From Duganella sp. 1224 (lineage in GTDB: Bacteria; Pseudomonadota; Gammaproteobacteria; Burkholderiales; Burkholderiaceae_D), in assembly GCF_013408245.1 (NCBI RefSeq), contig NZ_JACBYS010000011.1, positions 1-64,000 of the forward strand: 64,000 bases of DNA. Reading direction: 5' to 3'. Below are positions 46,935-55,520 of the stretch, piece after piece. The position numbers and the translations under genes were made by a program. Each line of letters opens with the position of its first letter. The stretch's first letter is position 1. Below the pieces are notes generated by a model, which was not told the DNA's origin, searched no databases, and saw only the letters and a list, made by a program, of their open reading frames with translations.

Positions 46935-48605
46935 TCAGTGGGCGTCGGCCGACGGCGCCTTGGGGGGCGCCACCTTGCGCATCAGCGGCACCATCGCAAA
47001 GGCCAGCACGAAGCAGGCCATCACGCACAGGAACACATCACCAAAGGTTTGCGTCTGCGCCTCACGCATGGTCAGCGTCCATAGCTGGCGCAGCGCGCCG
47101 GCCTGCGCGCTGCCGCTGTCCAGCCCCCACGCCAGCAGGCTGCTCCCGGCGCCGGACAGCATCTGCCCCATCGCCTCGTTGCCGGCGTTGAGGTGCTCGG
47201 CCAGGCGCTGGAAGTGCAGGTTGGTGCGGTCGTTGATGATGGTGGCGCAGGCGGCGATGCCGATGGCGCCGCCCAGGTTGCGCATCAGGTTGAACAGGCC
47301 GGAGGCCAGCTTGAGGCGTTCCGGCGCCAGCCCGCCCAGCGTCAGCGTGACGGTGGGCGCCACCGCGAACTGCTGGCCCATGCCGCGCAGCGCCTGCGGC
47401 AGCATCAGTTGCTGCGCGCCCCAGTCGTGCGTGATCGGCGCGAAGTTCCACATCGAGACGGCAAACATGGCCAGCCCCACCATCATCAGCCAGCGCAGGT
47501 CGACGCGGTTGGCCAGCCACGAATAAATCGGGATGGACATGATCTGGAACACGCCGGTGGAAAACACCGCCAGCCCGATTTCCAGCGCGCTGAAGCCGCG
47601 CACGCGGCCGAGGAACAGCGGCGTCAGATAGATGGTGGCGAAGATGCCGATGCCGGTGACGAAGGAGAAGAAGCAGCCCAGCGCGAAATTGCGGTCCTTG
47701 AGCGCGCGCAGGTCGACGATGGGATGGGCGTAGGTGAGCGTGCGCCAGATGAAGCCGACGCCGGCCAGGCCGGAGATCCAGGCGGTGGTCAGGATGACCT
47801 GGTCGCCAAACCAGTCGAGGCGCGGGCCTTCCTCCAGCGTGTATTCCAGGCAGCCGAGGAACAGCGACATCAGCGCGATGCCGACGTAGTCGGCGTCCTT
47901 GATCAGGTTGAGGTTGGGCCGGTCGATCTTGACCAGTATCGGCACCACCACGGCCACGAATACGCCCGGCACCAGGTTGATGAAGAACAGCCAGTGCCAG
48001 CTGAAATGGTCAGTGATCCAGCCGCCCACGGTGGGGCCGAGCGTGGGCGCCAGCGAGGCCAGCGCGCCGACGGTGGCGGCGGCGATCACGCGCTGTTTGC
48101 CGGCGAAGAAGTAGAAGGCGGTGGTGAATACCATCGGGATCATCGAGCCGCCGATGAAGCCCTGCAGCGCGCGGAAGGCGATCATGCTGTTGATGTCCCA
48201 CGCCAGTCCGCACAACATGCTGGCGATGGTGAAGCCGGCCGCCGAGCCGGCGAACAGCCAGCGCGTGGAGAACACCCGCGACAGCCAGCCGGACATGGGG
48301 ATGACGATGATTTCGGCGATCAGGTAGCTGGTTTGTATCCACACCGTTTCGTCGGCGCCGGCCGAGAGGCCACCGCCGATGTCGCGCAGCGAGGCGGAGA
48401 CGATCTGGATGTCCAGCAGCGCGATGAACATGCCGACGCACATGGTGGCGAAGGCGGCCACCTTCTGGGCCATGGTGAGCTGCGGCGGTGCCCACGGCGC
48501 CGGCGCAGACGCGGGTGGCGCGGCGGGCGTGGCGAGCGCGGCCGAAGTGGCCGGTATGCCCGGCGTCATCGCCGCGCCGCCGGCGGCCGGCGTGGCCGCG
48601 CTCAT
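46935..48605 (-). CDS. emrB: DHA2-family multidrug efflux MFS permease (EmrB type)
   Basis: 556 residues with about 14 transmembrane helices, the DHA2 layout. The family motif GGSMIPMVFTTAFYFF and the early LLDIQIVSASLRDIGGGL segment are characteristic of EmrB. The N-terminal ~35 residues are Ala/Pro-rich and cytoplasmic. Together with the EmrA-like protein encoded just upstream (four-base overlap) and the outer-membrane channel at 50286 it should form a tripartite efflux pump. Drug range unknown. Confidence 0.92.
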   Translation of the reverse strand: MSAATPAAGGAAMTPGIPATSAALATPAAPPASAPAPWAPPQLTMAQKVAAFATMCVGMFIALLDIQIVSASLRDIGGGLSAGADETVWIQTSYLIAEIIVIPMSGWLSRVFSTRWLFAGSAAGFTIASMLCGLAWDINSMIAFRALQGFIGGSMIPMVFTTAFYFFAGKQRVIAAATVGALASLAPTLGPTVGGWITDHFSWHWLFFINLVPGVFVAVVVPILVKIDRPNLNLIKDADYVGIALMSLFLGCLEYTLEEGPRLDWFGDQVILTTAWISGLAGVGFIWRTLTYAHPIVDLRALKDRNFALGCFFSFVTGIGIFATIYLTPLFLGRVRGFSALEIGLAVFSTGVFQIMSIPIYSWLANRVDLRWLMMVGLAMFAVSMWNFAPITHDWGAQQLMLPQALRGMGQQFAVAPTVTLTLGGLAPERLKLASGLFNLMRNLGGAIGIAACATIINDRTNLHFQRLAEHLNAGNEAMGQMLSGAGSSLLAWGLDSGSAQAGALRQLWTLTMREAQTQTFGDVFLCVMACFVLAFAMVPLMRKVAPPKAPSADAH

Positions 48606-49657
48606 GGCTGGCCGCCCGCGCCGCGCACGTCGATTTCGGCGTTGACCGACAGGCCGGGACGCAACGTGCCCAGACGGCCATCCGCTTCATCGAGCTGGAT
48701 ACGCACCGGCACCCGCTGGACGATCTTGGTGAAGTTGCCGGTGGCGTTCTCCGGCGGCAGCACGCTGAATTGCGCGCCGGTGGCCGGCGCCAGGCTGGCC
48801 ACGGTGCCGTGGAAGACATGCCCCGGCATCACATCGGCGACGATGGTGGCGCGCTGGCCCGGCTTGAAGCGCGCCAGCTGCCCTTCCTTGAAGTTGGCAT
48901 CCACCCACAGCCCGCGCGACGGCACAATGGACAGCAACTGGCTGCCCACGGTGGCATACGCCCCTTCGCGCGCGCGACGGTTGCCGATCACGCCATCGAT
49001 GGGCGCGCGCAGCACGGTGTAGTCCAGATTCAGTTTGGCCAGGTCGCGCTCCGCCACTGCCTGTTCCAGCGCGGCCTGCGCCTGCTGCTTGCGCGTGCCG
49101 ATCACGTCCAGCTCGCGCTGGGCCGCGGCCAGTTGCGCTTGCGCCTTCTGGTCGCCGGCCAGCGCCTGTTTGTATTCGGCGTCGGCCTTCTGCGAACTTT
49201 GCAGCGAGACGGCGGCCTTGGCGGACAGGTTCTGGTAGCGCGTCTGATCATCCCGCGCGCGCGCCGTTTCAGCGCTGCTGGCGGTGACGCCGGCGCGGGC
49301 CTCGCCGATCTTCGCGTCCTGCAGCTGGCGCGTGGCGTCCAGATTGGCCAGCGTGGCCTGGGCGGCGGCCACCACCCCTTCCGCCTTGGCCAGCGCGGCG
49401 CGGTAGTCGCGGTCATCCAGGCGGGCGATGACGTCGCCGGCGCGGACCTGCTGGTTGTCGCGCACTTCCAGCCGGGCGATGTAGCCGGCCACCTTGGGCG
49501 CGATGACGGTGACGTCGCCGCCGATGTAGGCGTCGTCGGTGTCTTCCACGTAGCGGCCCTCGGTCCACCAGCGATAGCCGAAGCCCGCCGCGCCGATGAC
49601 GACAGCGGCCAGCACGACGCGCGTTATCAGGCGTTTGCGATTGGTGACGGTGCTCAT
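48602..49657 (-). CDS. emrA: EmrA-type membrane fusion protein (HlyD family)
   Basis: 351 residues from the ATG at 49657 (MSTVTNRKRLITRVVLAAVV). One N-terminal membrane anchor, then the lipoyl/barrel halves (YVEDTDDAYIGGDVTVIAPKVAGYI and LDYTVLRAPIDGVIGNR) separated by a long alpha-helical coiled coil. It bridges the inner-membrane pump to the outer-membrane channel. It overlaps emrB and the HxlR gene by four bases each (ATGA junctions), so all three genes are translationally coupled. Confidence 0.92.
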   Translation of the reverse strand: MSTVTNRKRLITRVVLAAVVIGAAGFGYRWWTEGRYVEDTDDAYIGGDVTVIAPKVAGYIARLEVRDNQQVRAGDVIARLDDRDYRAALAKAEGVVAAAQATLANLDATRQLQDAKIGEARAGVTASSAETARARDDQTRYQNLSAKAAVSLQSSQKADAEYKQALAGDQKAQAQLAAAQRELDVIGTRKQQAQAALEQAVAERDLAKLNLDYTVLRAPIDGVIGNRRAREGAYATVGSQLLSIVPSRGLWVDANFKEGQLARFKPGQRATIVADVMPGHVFHGTVASLAPATGAQFSVLPPENATGNFTKIVQRVPVRIQLDEADGRLGTLRPGLSVNAEIDVRGAGGQP

Positions 49658-50187
49658 GCTGGTTCTCCGGTCGAGGTGGCGGTGTCCGTGGCGCCGGCGC
49701 GGCGTTCGGCCGCGCGGCGCATGCGCTGGTGGGTGGACTCGGTGGCGGCCGGGCCGGCGGCGGCGAAATGGCGCGCCAGCGTGATCGGCACGCCGGTATT
49801 GGCGTCCACCAGCACCGGATCGGCTTCCGCGCCGGTCACGCTGTCGCGCAGGATGACGCTCTTGCCCTCGGGCGCGAAGTGCTTGTTGCCCCAGGCGAGC
49901 ATGGCCAGCATCACCGGGCGGAAGTCGCGGCCGGCCTCGGTCAGCCGGTACTCGTCGCGCGGCGGCTTGTCGGAATAGCGGTGGCGCTCCAGCAGGCCGG
50001 ATTCCACCAGGTCGTTCAGGCGGCGGGTCAGCATGTTGGGGGCGATGCCCAGGCTTTTCTTGAAGCCATCGAAGCGCGTCTCGCCGTAGAAGCATTCGCG
50101 CAGGATCATGATGCTCCACCACTCGCCCACCCGGTCCAGGCTACGCGCGATCGGGCACGGCATGGCGCTGAGATCTGTTTTAAGCAT
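49654..50187 (-). CDS. HxlR-family transcriptional regulator
   Basis: 177 residues. The HxlR winged helix fills residues 8-115 (CPIARSLDRVGEWWSIMILRECFYGETRFDGFKKSLGIAPNMLTRRL is split here by the motif order CPIARSLD, WWSIMILRE, then RFDGFKKSLGIAPN). A C-terminal extension of about 60 residues is Ala/Arg-rich. It heads the leftward emrAB operon and faces the channel gene, so it probably controls both. HxlR proteins usually respond to aldehydes or other electrophiles, but no ligand can be named. Confidence 0.9.
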   Translation of the reverse strand: MLKTDLSAMPCPIARSLDRVGEWWSIMILRECFYGETRFDGFKKSLGIAPNMLTRRLNDLVESGLLERHRYSDKPPRDEYRLTEAGRDFRPVMLAMLAWGNKHFAPEGKSVILRDSVTGAEADPVLVDANTGVPITLARHFAAAGPAATESTHQRMRRAAERRAGATDTATSTGEPA

Positions 50188-50230
50188 GATTTGGGTCCTT
50201 CAGAATTTATAGATTGCAGTCATCATGAAA

Positions 50231-50246
50231 ACAAGCATATACTTGT
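50231..50246. promoter_or_regulatory. Candidate HxlR operator in the divergent promoter region
   Basis: ACAAG and CTTGT form an inverted repeat with a six-base spacer (ACAAGCATATACTTGT) in the 98-base gap between the regulator and the outer-membrane channel gene. HxlR dimers bind short inverted repeats of this kind. Confidence 0.45.
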
Positions 50247-50285
50247 CCGTATCAACTTGCAACTAACTTTTTTGAGGAGTGCCAA

Positions 50286-51743
50286 ATGGACAAGACAAAA
50301 CGGCTGGTGTCGGCCGCGCTGCTGGCCCTGACCGCGCTGGCCGGCTGCGCGACGGTGCCGGCGTACCAGCGTCCGGATGCGCCGCTGGCGCCGGCCTATC
50401 ATTCGGCCGACGCGCTGGCCGGCCGCGCGGCGGCACTGCCGGCGCCGGCGCTGGATTCGTGGTGGACCGGCTTTGACGATCCGGCCCTGCAGCGCATCGT
50501 GGCGCGGGTGCTGGCGCAGAACCTGGATCTGGCGGCGGCCATGGCGCGCGTGGATCAGGCGCGGGCGGCGGCGCGCATGGCGGACGCACGCCTGCTGCCG
50601 GAAGGCGCGCTGACGGCCAGCGCCGCGCATCAACGGCAATCCGTGAATAGCCCGATCGGCAAGATCGCCAGCAGCTTCCCCGGCTATAACCGCGAGCAGT
50701 CCCTGTACGACGCCGGGCTGGGCGCGAGCTGGGAACTGGATGTGGCGGGCGGCCTGCGGGACGGCGCGCAAGCTGCCGGCGCGGAGGCGCAGGCGGCGGA
50801 GGCGGATCGTCTCGGCGTGCGGGTGTCGGTGACGGCGGAAGCGGCGGACGCCTACTTCCGCGTGCGCGGCGCGCAGCGGCGCATCGCGCTGGCGCGGGAA
50901 CAGATTGCCACCAACGAACGCTTGCTGGAACTGGTGCGCCTGCGGCTGGCGGACGGACTGGCGTCCAGCCGCGAGGTGGCACAGGCCGAGGCGCTGGTGT
51001 CCCAGGCCCGCGCCACCGTACCGCCGCTGCGCATCGAACTGGAGGTGCAGCTGAACCGGCTGGATGTGTTGATGGGCGCGGCGCCGGGCACCTACGCGGC
51101 GGAACTCGCGGTGCCGGGGGCGGCGATGGCGGCTGGCCTGGCGCCGGAGATGCGGGTGCCGGCCATCTCGCTGTCGCAAGGCCCGGCGGACCTGCTGCGC
51201 CGGCGGCCGGACGTGATCGCGGCGGAACGCCGCCTGGCCGCGTCCAACGCGCAGATCGGCGCGGCAATGGCCGAATACTATCCAAAGGTGACGCTGTCCG
51301 CCCTGCTGGGCCTGAGCAGCCTGGGCACCAACGGCCTGCTCACCGCCGCCTCGCTGCAACCGCAAGCGGCGGCCGGCCTGCGCTGGCGCCTGTTCGACTT
51401 TGGCCGCATCGACGCCGACGTCGCCCGCGCCAAGGGCGCCAACGCCGAAGCGCTGGCCGCCTACCGCAAGGCCGTGCTGCGCGCGGCGGAGGACGTGGAA
51501 AACGCCGTCGTCACCCTCACGCAACTGGAAGCGCAGCACACCGAACTGGCGCAGGAAGTGGACGCCCACACCCGCGCGCGCGACGCCTCCGAGCTGGCCT
51601 ACAAGGGCGGCGCCGTCAGCCTGTACGAAGTGCTGGACGAACAGCGCCAGCTGCTGACCTCCCGCGACCAGCTGGCGCGGGTCAACGCCGACAACGCCCG
51701 CGCCGCCGTCGCCACCTTCCGCGCGGCGGGCGGCGGCTGGTGA
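50286..51743 (+). CDS. Outer-membrane efflux channel lipoprotein (NodT/OprM family)
   Basis: 485 residues with a lipoprotein signal ending LALTALAGCA (Cys at about 21). The repeat structure of TolC-type channels is visible: two similar halves with the segments WWTGFDDPALQRIVARVLAQNLDL and RADVALRRRPDVIAAERRLAASNAQIG-like elements (DLLRRRPDVIAAERRL). It should form the outer-membrane duct of the EmrAB pump encoded on the other side of the regulator. It is transcribed away from it. Confidence 0.92.
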   Translation: MDKTKRLVSAALLALTALAGCATVPAYQRPDAPLAPAYHSADALAGRAAALPAPALDSWWTGFDDPALQRIVARVLAQNLDLAAAMARVDQARAAARMADARLLPEGALTASAAHQRQSVNSPIGKIASSFPGYNREQSLYDAGLGASWELDVAGGLRDGAQAAGAEAQAAEADRLGVRVSVTAEAADAYFRVRGAQRRIALAREQIATNERLLELVRLRLADGLASSREVAQAEALVSQARATVPPLRIELEVQLNRLDVLMGAAPGTYAAELAVPGAAMAAGLAPEMRVPAISLSQGPADLLRRRPDVIAAERRLAASNAQIGAAMAEYYPKVTLSALLGLSSLGTNGLLTAASLQPQAAAGLRWRLFDFGRIDADVARAKGANAEALAAYRKAVLRAAEDVENAVVTLTQLEAQHTELAQEVDAHTRARDASELAYKGGAVSLYEVLDEQRQLLTSRDQLARVNADNARAAVATFRAAGGGW

Positions 51744-51744
51744 T

Positions 51745-53013
51745 TCAGCCGCCCAGCGTGTCGGCCCAGATGTTGCGCGCCCAGTTCAGCGCGTACTCGC
51801 CTTCCAGCGCGCTCGGGCCGGCCGACACGCCGCCCGAGCCGGATACCACCAGCAGCGTTTTCTTCTCGGCGTTGTAGGCGTGGACCGAGGCCACGTGGAT
51901 CACGTCGTGGTCGGAGACGAAGCTGTAGCAGGTGTTGGTCAGCATGGGATGCGCATACGGCGCACGGCCGCTGAGCAGGTCCACCACGGCCGCCGCGCAC
52001 ACCTTGGCGTGCTGGTTGGCCATGTGCGCGGACTTGGGCATCAGCGGCGCCACGGCGATGGCGTCGCCGAGCACGTGGATGTTCTTCACCTGCGTCGACT
52101 CGAAGGTGAGGAAATCGACGCCGCACCAGCGCGCGTTGACGTTGGCCAGGCCGCTCTGCACGGCGATGCTGCCGGCGCGCTGTGGCGGGATCACGTTGAG
52201 GACATCGGCGCGCACCTTGTCGCCCAGTTCAGAGATGGCGGTACGGGCGGCGGCGTCCACGTCGGCGGTGCGGAAGGACGGGCGGTAGTCGATGATGCCG
52301 CCGTAGCGCTCTTTCCACACCTTTTTGAAGAGCGGGCCTTTGGACACCACGTCGTCGTTGGCGTCCAGGATCAGCACCTTGGATTTCGGTTTGTGGCGGC
52401 TGAAATAGAAGGCGATCTGCGAGGCGCGTTCGTACGGGCCGGGCGGACAGCGGTATGGCGCCGGTGGGATGGTCATGGCGTAGACGCCCCCGTCCGGCAT
52501 GGCTTCCAGTTGCGCGCGCAGCGCGGTGGTTTGCGGGCCAGCCTTCCAGGCGTGCAGGATGGTGTCCTGCGCGCCGGGCTTGCGCATGCCGGGCAGTTGT
52601 TCCCACAGGAAGCCGACGCCGGGAGAGACGATCAAGCGGTCGTAGTTAAGGGTCTGCCCAGTGGCCAGCGTTACGGTGTGCTTTTCCGCGTTGATGCTGG
52701 TGACGAGGTCGCGGACGATGCGTACGCCGTGATTGCTGGCCAGCGTATCGATGGACATGGTCAGGTCCGCGATCTGCCGCGAGCCGCCCAGCACGAGGTT
52801 GGAGAGCGGGCAGGAGATGAATTGGGCGTTCTGCTCGATCAGCGTGACGTCGATGCTGTTGTCGCTCCACAGGCGGAGGTAACGCGCAGCCGTGGCGCCG
52901 CCATAGCCGCCGCCGATGACGATCACGTGCGGCCTGGCGTGGGTGCTGATGGATGCGCAGCCGGCGAGGAACGCGCTGGCGCCGGCGGCGTGCAGGAATT
53001 GGCGGCGTTTCAT
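51745..53013 (-). CDS. Flavocytochrome c sulfide dehydrogenase flavoprotein subunit (FccB/SoxF)
   Basis: 422 residues. The N-terminus KRRQFLHAAGASAFLAG is a twin-arginine-type signal. The FAD-binding Rossmann motif VIVIGGGYGGATAARYL follows. Cysteines expected for sulfide oxidation are present (FISCPLSN; PYRCPPGPYE). The last ~70 residues match the FCSD flavin-binding C-terminal domain (TNTCYSFVS). It should oxidise sulfide in the periplasm and pass electrons to the cytochrome encoded directly upstream (four-base overlap). Last gene of the ior-sox operon. Confidence 0.9.
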   Translation of the reverse strand: MKRRQFLHAAGASAFLAGCASISTHARPHVIVIGGGYGGATAARYLRLWSDNSIDVTLIEQNAQFISCPLSNLVLGGSRQIADLTMSIDTLASNHGVRIVRDLVTSINAEKHTVTLATGQTLNYDRLIVSPGVGFLWEQLPGMRKPGAQDTILHAWKAGPQTTALRAQLEAMPDGGVYAMTIPPAPYRCPPGPYERASQIAFYFSRHKPKSKVLILDANDDVVSKGPLFKKVWKERYGGIIDYRPSFRTADVDAAARTAISELGDKVRADVLNVIPPQRAGSIAVQSGLANVNARWCGVDFLTFESTQVKNIHVLGDAIAVAPLMPKSAHMANQHAKVCAAAVVDLLSGRAPYAHPMLTNTCYSFVSDHDVIHVASVHAYNAEKKTLLVVSGSGGVSAGPSALEGEYALNWARNIWADTLGG

Positions 53014-53318
53014 TTGGCGCCTCCCGGCGGTTGGGCCGCGAAGTAGGCGGCGAGCAGGTCGAGCTGTTCGTCGGTGTAGCCCTTAGCGATTTGGGTCATG
53101 ATGGTGGCTTCGCGCTGGCCGGTTTTGAAGGCTTTGAGGGAGGCGAGCAGGGTTTGCCGCGGCTGGCCGGCGAGACGGGGCAGCGTGCTGCCACGGGTAT
53201 CGCCGGCGGTGCCGTGACAGGCGGCGCAAGTGGCGGCGAGGCGCGCGCCGATGGAGGGTTCGGCCCGCGCCAACCCCGGCGCGGCGATGAGCATTGCGAT
53301 AAGCGTCGTTCTGAACAT
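53010..53318 (-). CDS. Small c-type cytochrome (FccA/SoxE-like)
   Basis: 102 residues with a signal peptide cut near GLARAEP and one heme site CAACH (Cys31, Cys34, His35). A Met in EATIMTQIAKGYTDEQ is the likely sixth ligand. It is the size of a single-heme half of cytochrome c4 or FccA. It should accept electrons from the flavoprotein encoded next. It is separated from soxA by a gap that holds a 30-bp palindrome. Confidence 0.9.
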   Translation of the reverse strand: MFRTTLIAMLIAAPGLARAEPSIGARLAATCAACHGTAGDTRGSTLPRLAGQPRQTLLASLKAFKTGQREATIMTQIAKGYTDEQLDLLAAYFAAQPPGGAK

Positions 53319-53366
53319 GGCCTTCTGCTCCTTAAGATTGAGACGTGGACCCGCAACCCGGCCCCT

Positions 53367-53396
53367 GGGGTCTGACCCCGTACGGGGTCAGACCCC
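53367..53396. repeat. 30-bp perfect palindrome, copy 3
   Basis: Identical to the copies at 1697 and 8875. It lies between soxA and the cytochrome gene, inside an operon. Reading leftward, soxA stop, AACCCGCACGGCG and palindrome follow in the same order as at the other copies. It may reduce read-through from soxA into the cytochrome-flavoprotein pair. Confidence 0.9.
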
Positions 53397-53425
53397 TTTT
53401 TGCCGCCGTGCGGGTTAGCGGCGCG

Positions 53426-54157
53426 CTATGGCCGCACACCCGGCGATTCCACCGTCATCCCCGCGTCGCGTACCGCGAGCCACGCTTCCAGTTCCGTCAG
53501 CTCTTTCGCGCCGAAAGGGGGTACTTCGGCGCGCACCCCGCTCATGCAGTTGCGCAGCCTGCGCTGCAATGATCCCATCCCCTGCCACTCCAGCCGGTAG
53601 ATCGGATACGCGCTCGCATGCGCCTGCGGTATCGTGCTGCCGGCCAGCTTCTTCCCCCACTGCTGGTCATGACACTGCGCGCACGACAAATTCAACTGCC
53701 CGATGCGCTGCTGGTACAAGCGCTGCCCGCGCGCGGCGGCCGCGCGGGTGGCGCTATCCTGCGCCGGCGTCACCGGCATGCCGCGCGACTGTATGGCCAC
53801 ATAGGCCTCCAGCGCCAGCAGCGTCTCGCTCTCCGCCGCCAGCGGCGCGGCATGCAGCTTACGCTCGCGGCACAGGTTGATGCGCTGGTTCAGGTTGACC
53901 ACCTTGCCGCTGTCCGCGTCCAGCGCGGGAAAGCGCGCCGCCACGCCGCGCATGCTGCCGCGCGCGTCGCCATGGCACTTGACGCACGACTTGTTCCACT
54001 CCGTCTCCCCGCTCGCCACCCACAACATGCCGGGGTTCTGCGCGTCGTCGCCCTGCATGGCCTGCGTTGCGGCGCTCATGAAGTCCGCACCGGAACGTCG
54101 CTCGTCCGCCGCCAGCGCGGAGGCGGCCACCATCGCCAATGCCAGCAGCCATTTCAT
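53426..54157 (-). CDS. soxA: SoxA, diheme c-type cytochrome of the thiosulfate-oxidising complex
   Basis: 243 residues with a signal peptide (cut near SALAADE). Two heme sites, CVKCH (58-62) and CAQCH (159-163), are present, and Cys204 in RNCMSGVRAE corresponds to the persulfide-bearing Cys ligand of the active heme. With SoxX it links thiosulfate to the carrier SoxYZ. The gene overlaps soxZ by four bases. Confidence 0.93.
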   Translation of the reverse strand: MKWLLALAMVAASALAADERRSGADFMSAATQAMQGDDAQNPGMLWVASGETEWNKSCVKCHGDARGSMRGVAARFPALDADSGKVVNLNQRINLCRERKLHAAPLAAESETLLALEAYVAIQSRGMPVTPAQDSATRAAAARGQRLYQQRIGQLNLSCAQCHDQQWGKKLAGSTIPQAHASAYPIYRLEWQGMGSLQRRLRNCMSGVRAEVPPFGAKELTELEAWLAVRDAGMTVESPGVRP

Positions 54158-54480
54158 GATGCGTTCACCGTCAGGGTCATCTTCTCCGTGTGCGTGAAGC
54201 CGTTATCGCCCTGCCACGTGAAGTCCAGCGTTCCGCTCTCCGTCGCCACGGTGAAGAAAGCGATATACGGATTGGCCGATATGGCCTGATGCAGCTCCGC
54301 GCCAAAAACCTGCTCGCCATTGTAACGACACACAAAGCTACGGACGATGTCGCGCGCCAGCAGCTTGCCGTCCGCGCCGACGCGGTAGCCGGTCTCCATC
54401 GGATGGCCGATCAGTGCGCGGATTTCGATGATTTGGCCGGGCCTGGCGCTGGCCGGCATGTGGATCAGGGCGCGGGCCAT
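54154..54480 (-). CDS. soxZ: SoxZ, sulfur-carrier complex subunit
   Basis: 108 residues, full SoxZ length, beginning ARALIHMPASARPGQIIEIRALIGHPMETGYR, the classic family start. No signal peptide; SoxZ is exported with SoxY. It overlaps soxA and touches soxY. The beta-sandwich end (GTLDFTWQGDNGFTHT) is normal. Confidence 0.95.
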   Translation of the reverse strand: MARALIHMPASARPGQIIEIRALIGHPMETGYRVGADGKLLARDIVRSFVCRYNGEQVFGAELHQAISANPYIAFFTVATESGTLDFTWQGDNGFTHTEKMTLTVNAS

Positions 54481-54929
54481 CAGGGCGCCTCGCCTTCGAC
54501 GCAGGCCGCCAGCGCGACGATGACGTCCACGCCATGCGACCAGTAGCTGCCGTCACTCAGCCGCGCCACGGCCATCAGCCGTTGCGAGGTGGCGAGGCGG
54601 ATGCGGGTGGAGATCTGTGCCTTGCCCGCGCGCGGGCCGAGTGTGAATACCGCTACTTCCGTTTGCGGATTGCGCTCGGTGAAGATGGCAATGGCGCGCA
54701 CGTGGTTCTCCGCGCTCATCGGGCTGTCCACCGAGATGGTGACGGGGACGGCGTTGCCGTTGTCGATCAGTTGGGCGATGTCGAATGTGACCTTGCCCGC
54801 TTGCGGTCTGGCACCGCCGGTGAAGGTGTTGATGGCAGCGGCCATGTCGGCGGGGGTGGCGGATGCGGGGCGGACCAGCGCCAGCATCGTCAGGCCGGCG
54901 CCGGCGGCCAGCAGGTCGCGGCGTTTCAT
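54480..54929 (-). CDS. soxY: SoxY, sulfur-carrier subunit with atypical C-terminus
   Basis: 149 residues from the ATG at 54929, where a twin-arginine-type signal begins (MKRRDLLAAGAGLTML); the longer frame adds 10 residues overlapping soxX. The domain fits SoxY. Canonical SoxY ends in GGCGG with the sulfur-carrying Cys near the extreme C-terminus. Here the end is VALAACVEGEAP: Cys143 is present but the Gly-rich arm is replaced and six residues follow it. Whether it still carries sulfur substrates is open. Confidence 0.88.
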   Translation of the reverse strand: MKRRDLLAAGAGLTMLALVRPASATPADMAAAINTFTGGARPQAGKVTFDIAQLIDNGNAVPVTISVDSPMSAENHVRAIAIFTERNPQTEVAVFTLGPRAGKAQISTRIRLATSQRLMAVARLSDGSYWSHGVDVIVALAACVEGEAP

Positions 54930-55519
54930 GGCGCGGGCTCCTTCAGCGTTTGCAGCCACGCCACCACGTCTTCAATCTGCTGCGCGGTGAGGATGGTCTT
55001 GTCCTTGTAGTGTGCGGCCACGCGGGTCAGGCCGTCGGTTTTGTAGTACGCGGGCATGATGGTGGCGGGGTTGAACTGGCTGGCGTCGACGATGCGCAGG
55101 CGCAGTTGGGCGGCACTCCAGCGCTGGCCGGCGCCTTGCAGGCCGGGGGCGAGGTTGCCCTGAAAGCGTTCTTCAGGAATGGGACCGGTGTGGCACAGCA
55201 GGCACAGGCCCGCCTGGCGATTGGCGACGATAGCGCGGCCGCGCGCCGCATCGCCCGCCGCCGCGCCAGGCAGCGGCGAGGGAATGCCGTCGCCCACCAC
55301 CTGGACGGTGGCCAATGGAGCGGCGGTGCTGCGCGAGGCGCTAACGTCCGGCGCCTGCGCCGGCCCGGGAGCCCCGGCGGCAAGCGCGGGGGCGATGGCG
55401 GCGGCAAGCGCCGGCGCGGAAGCCACGGCGGCAAGCGCCGGCGTGATGGCAGCAGCGCATGGCAGCAGCGCGGCGCGGGCCAGCGCCCGCGCTACCCTGC
55501 TGCCGCCGCGCGTCTTCAT
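54926..55519 (-). CDS. soxX: SoxX, monoheme c-type cytochrome
   Basis: 197 residues. An unusually long Ala/Pro-rich N-terminus with signal-like character precedes the domain with heme site CLLCH (Cys106, Cys109, His110) and Met ligand in FNPATIMPAYY (Met154). Partner of SoxA in the SoxAX enzyme. It starts one base after the iorB stop codon and overlaps soxY by four bases, so Sox and Ior genes share one transcript. Confidence 0.9.
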   Translation of the reverse strand: MKTRGGSRVARALARAALLPCAAAITPALAAVASAPALAAAIAPALAAGAPGPAQAPDVSASRSTAAPLATVQVVGDGIPSPLPGAAAGDAARGRAIVANRQAGLCLLCHTGPIPEERFQGNLAPGLQGAGQRWSAAQLRLRIVDASQFNPATIMPAYYKTDGLTRVAAHYKDKTILTAQQIEDVVAWLQTLKEPAP

Positions 55520-55520
55520 G

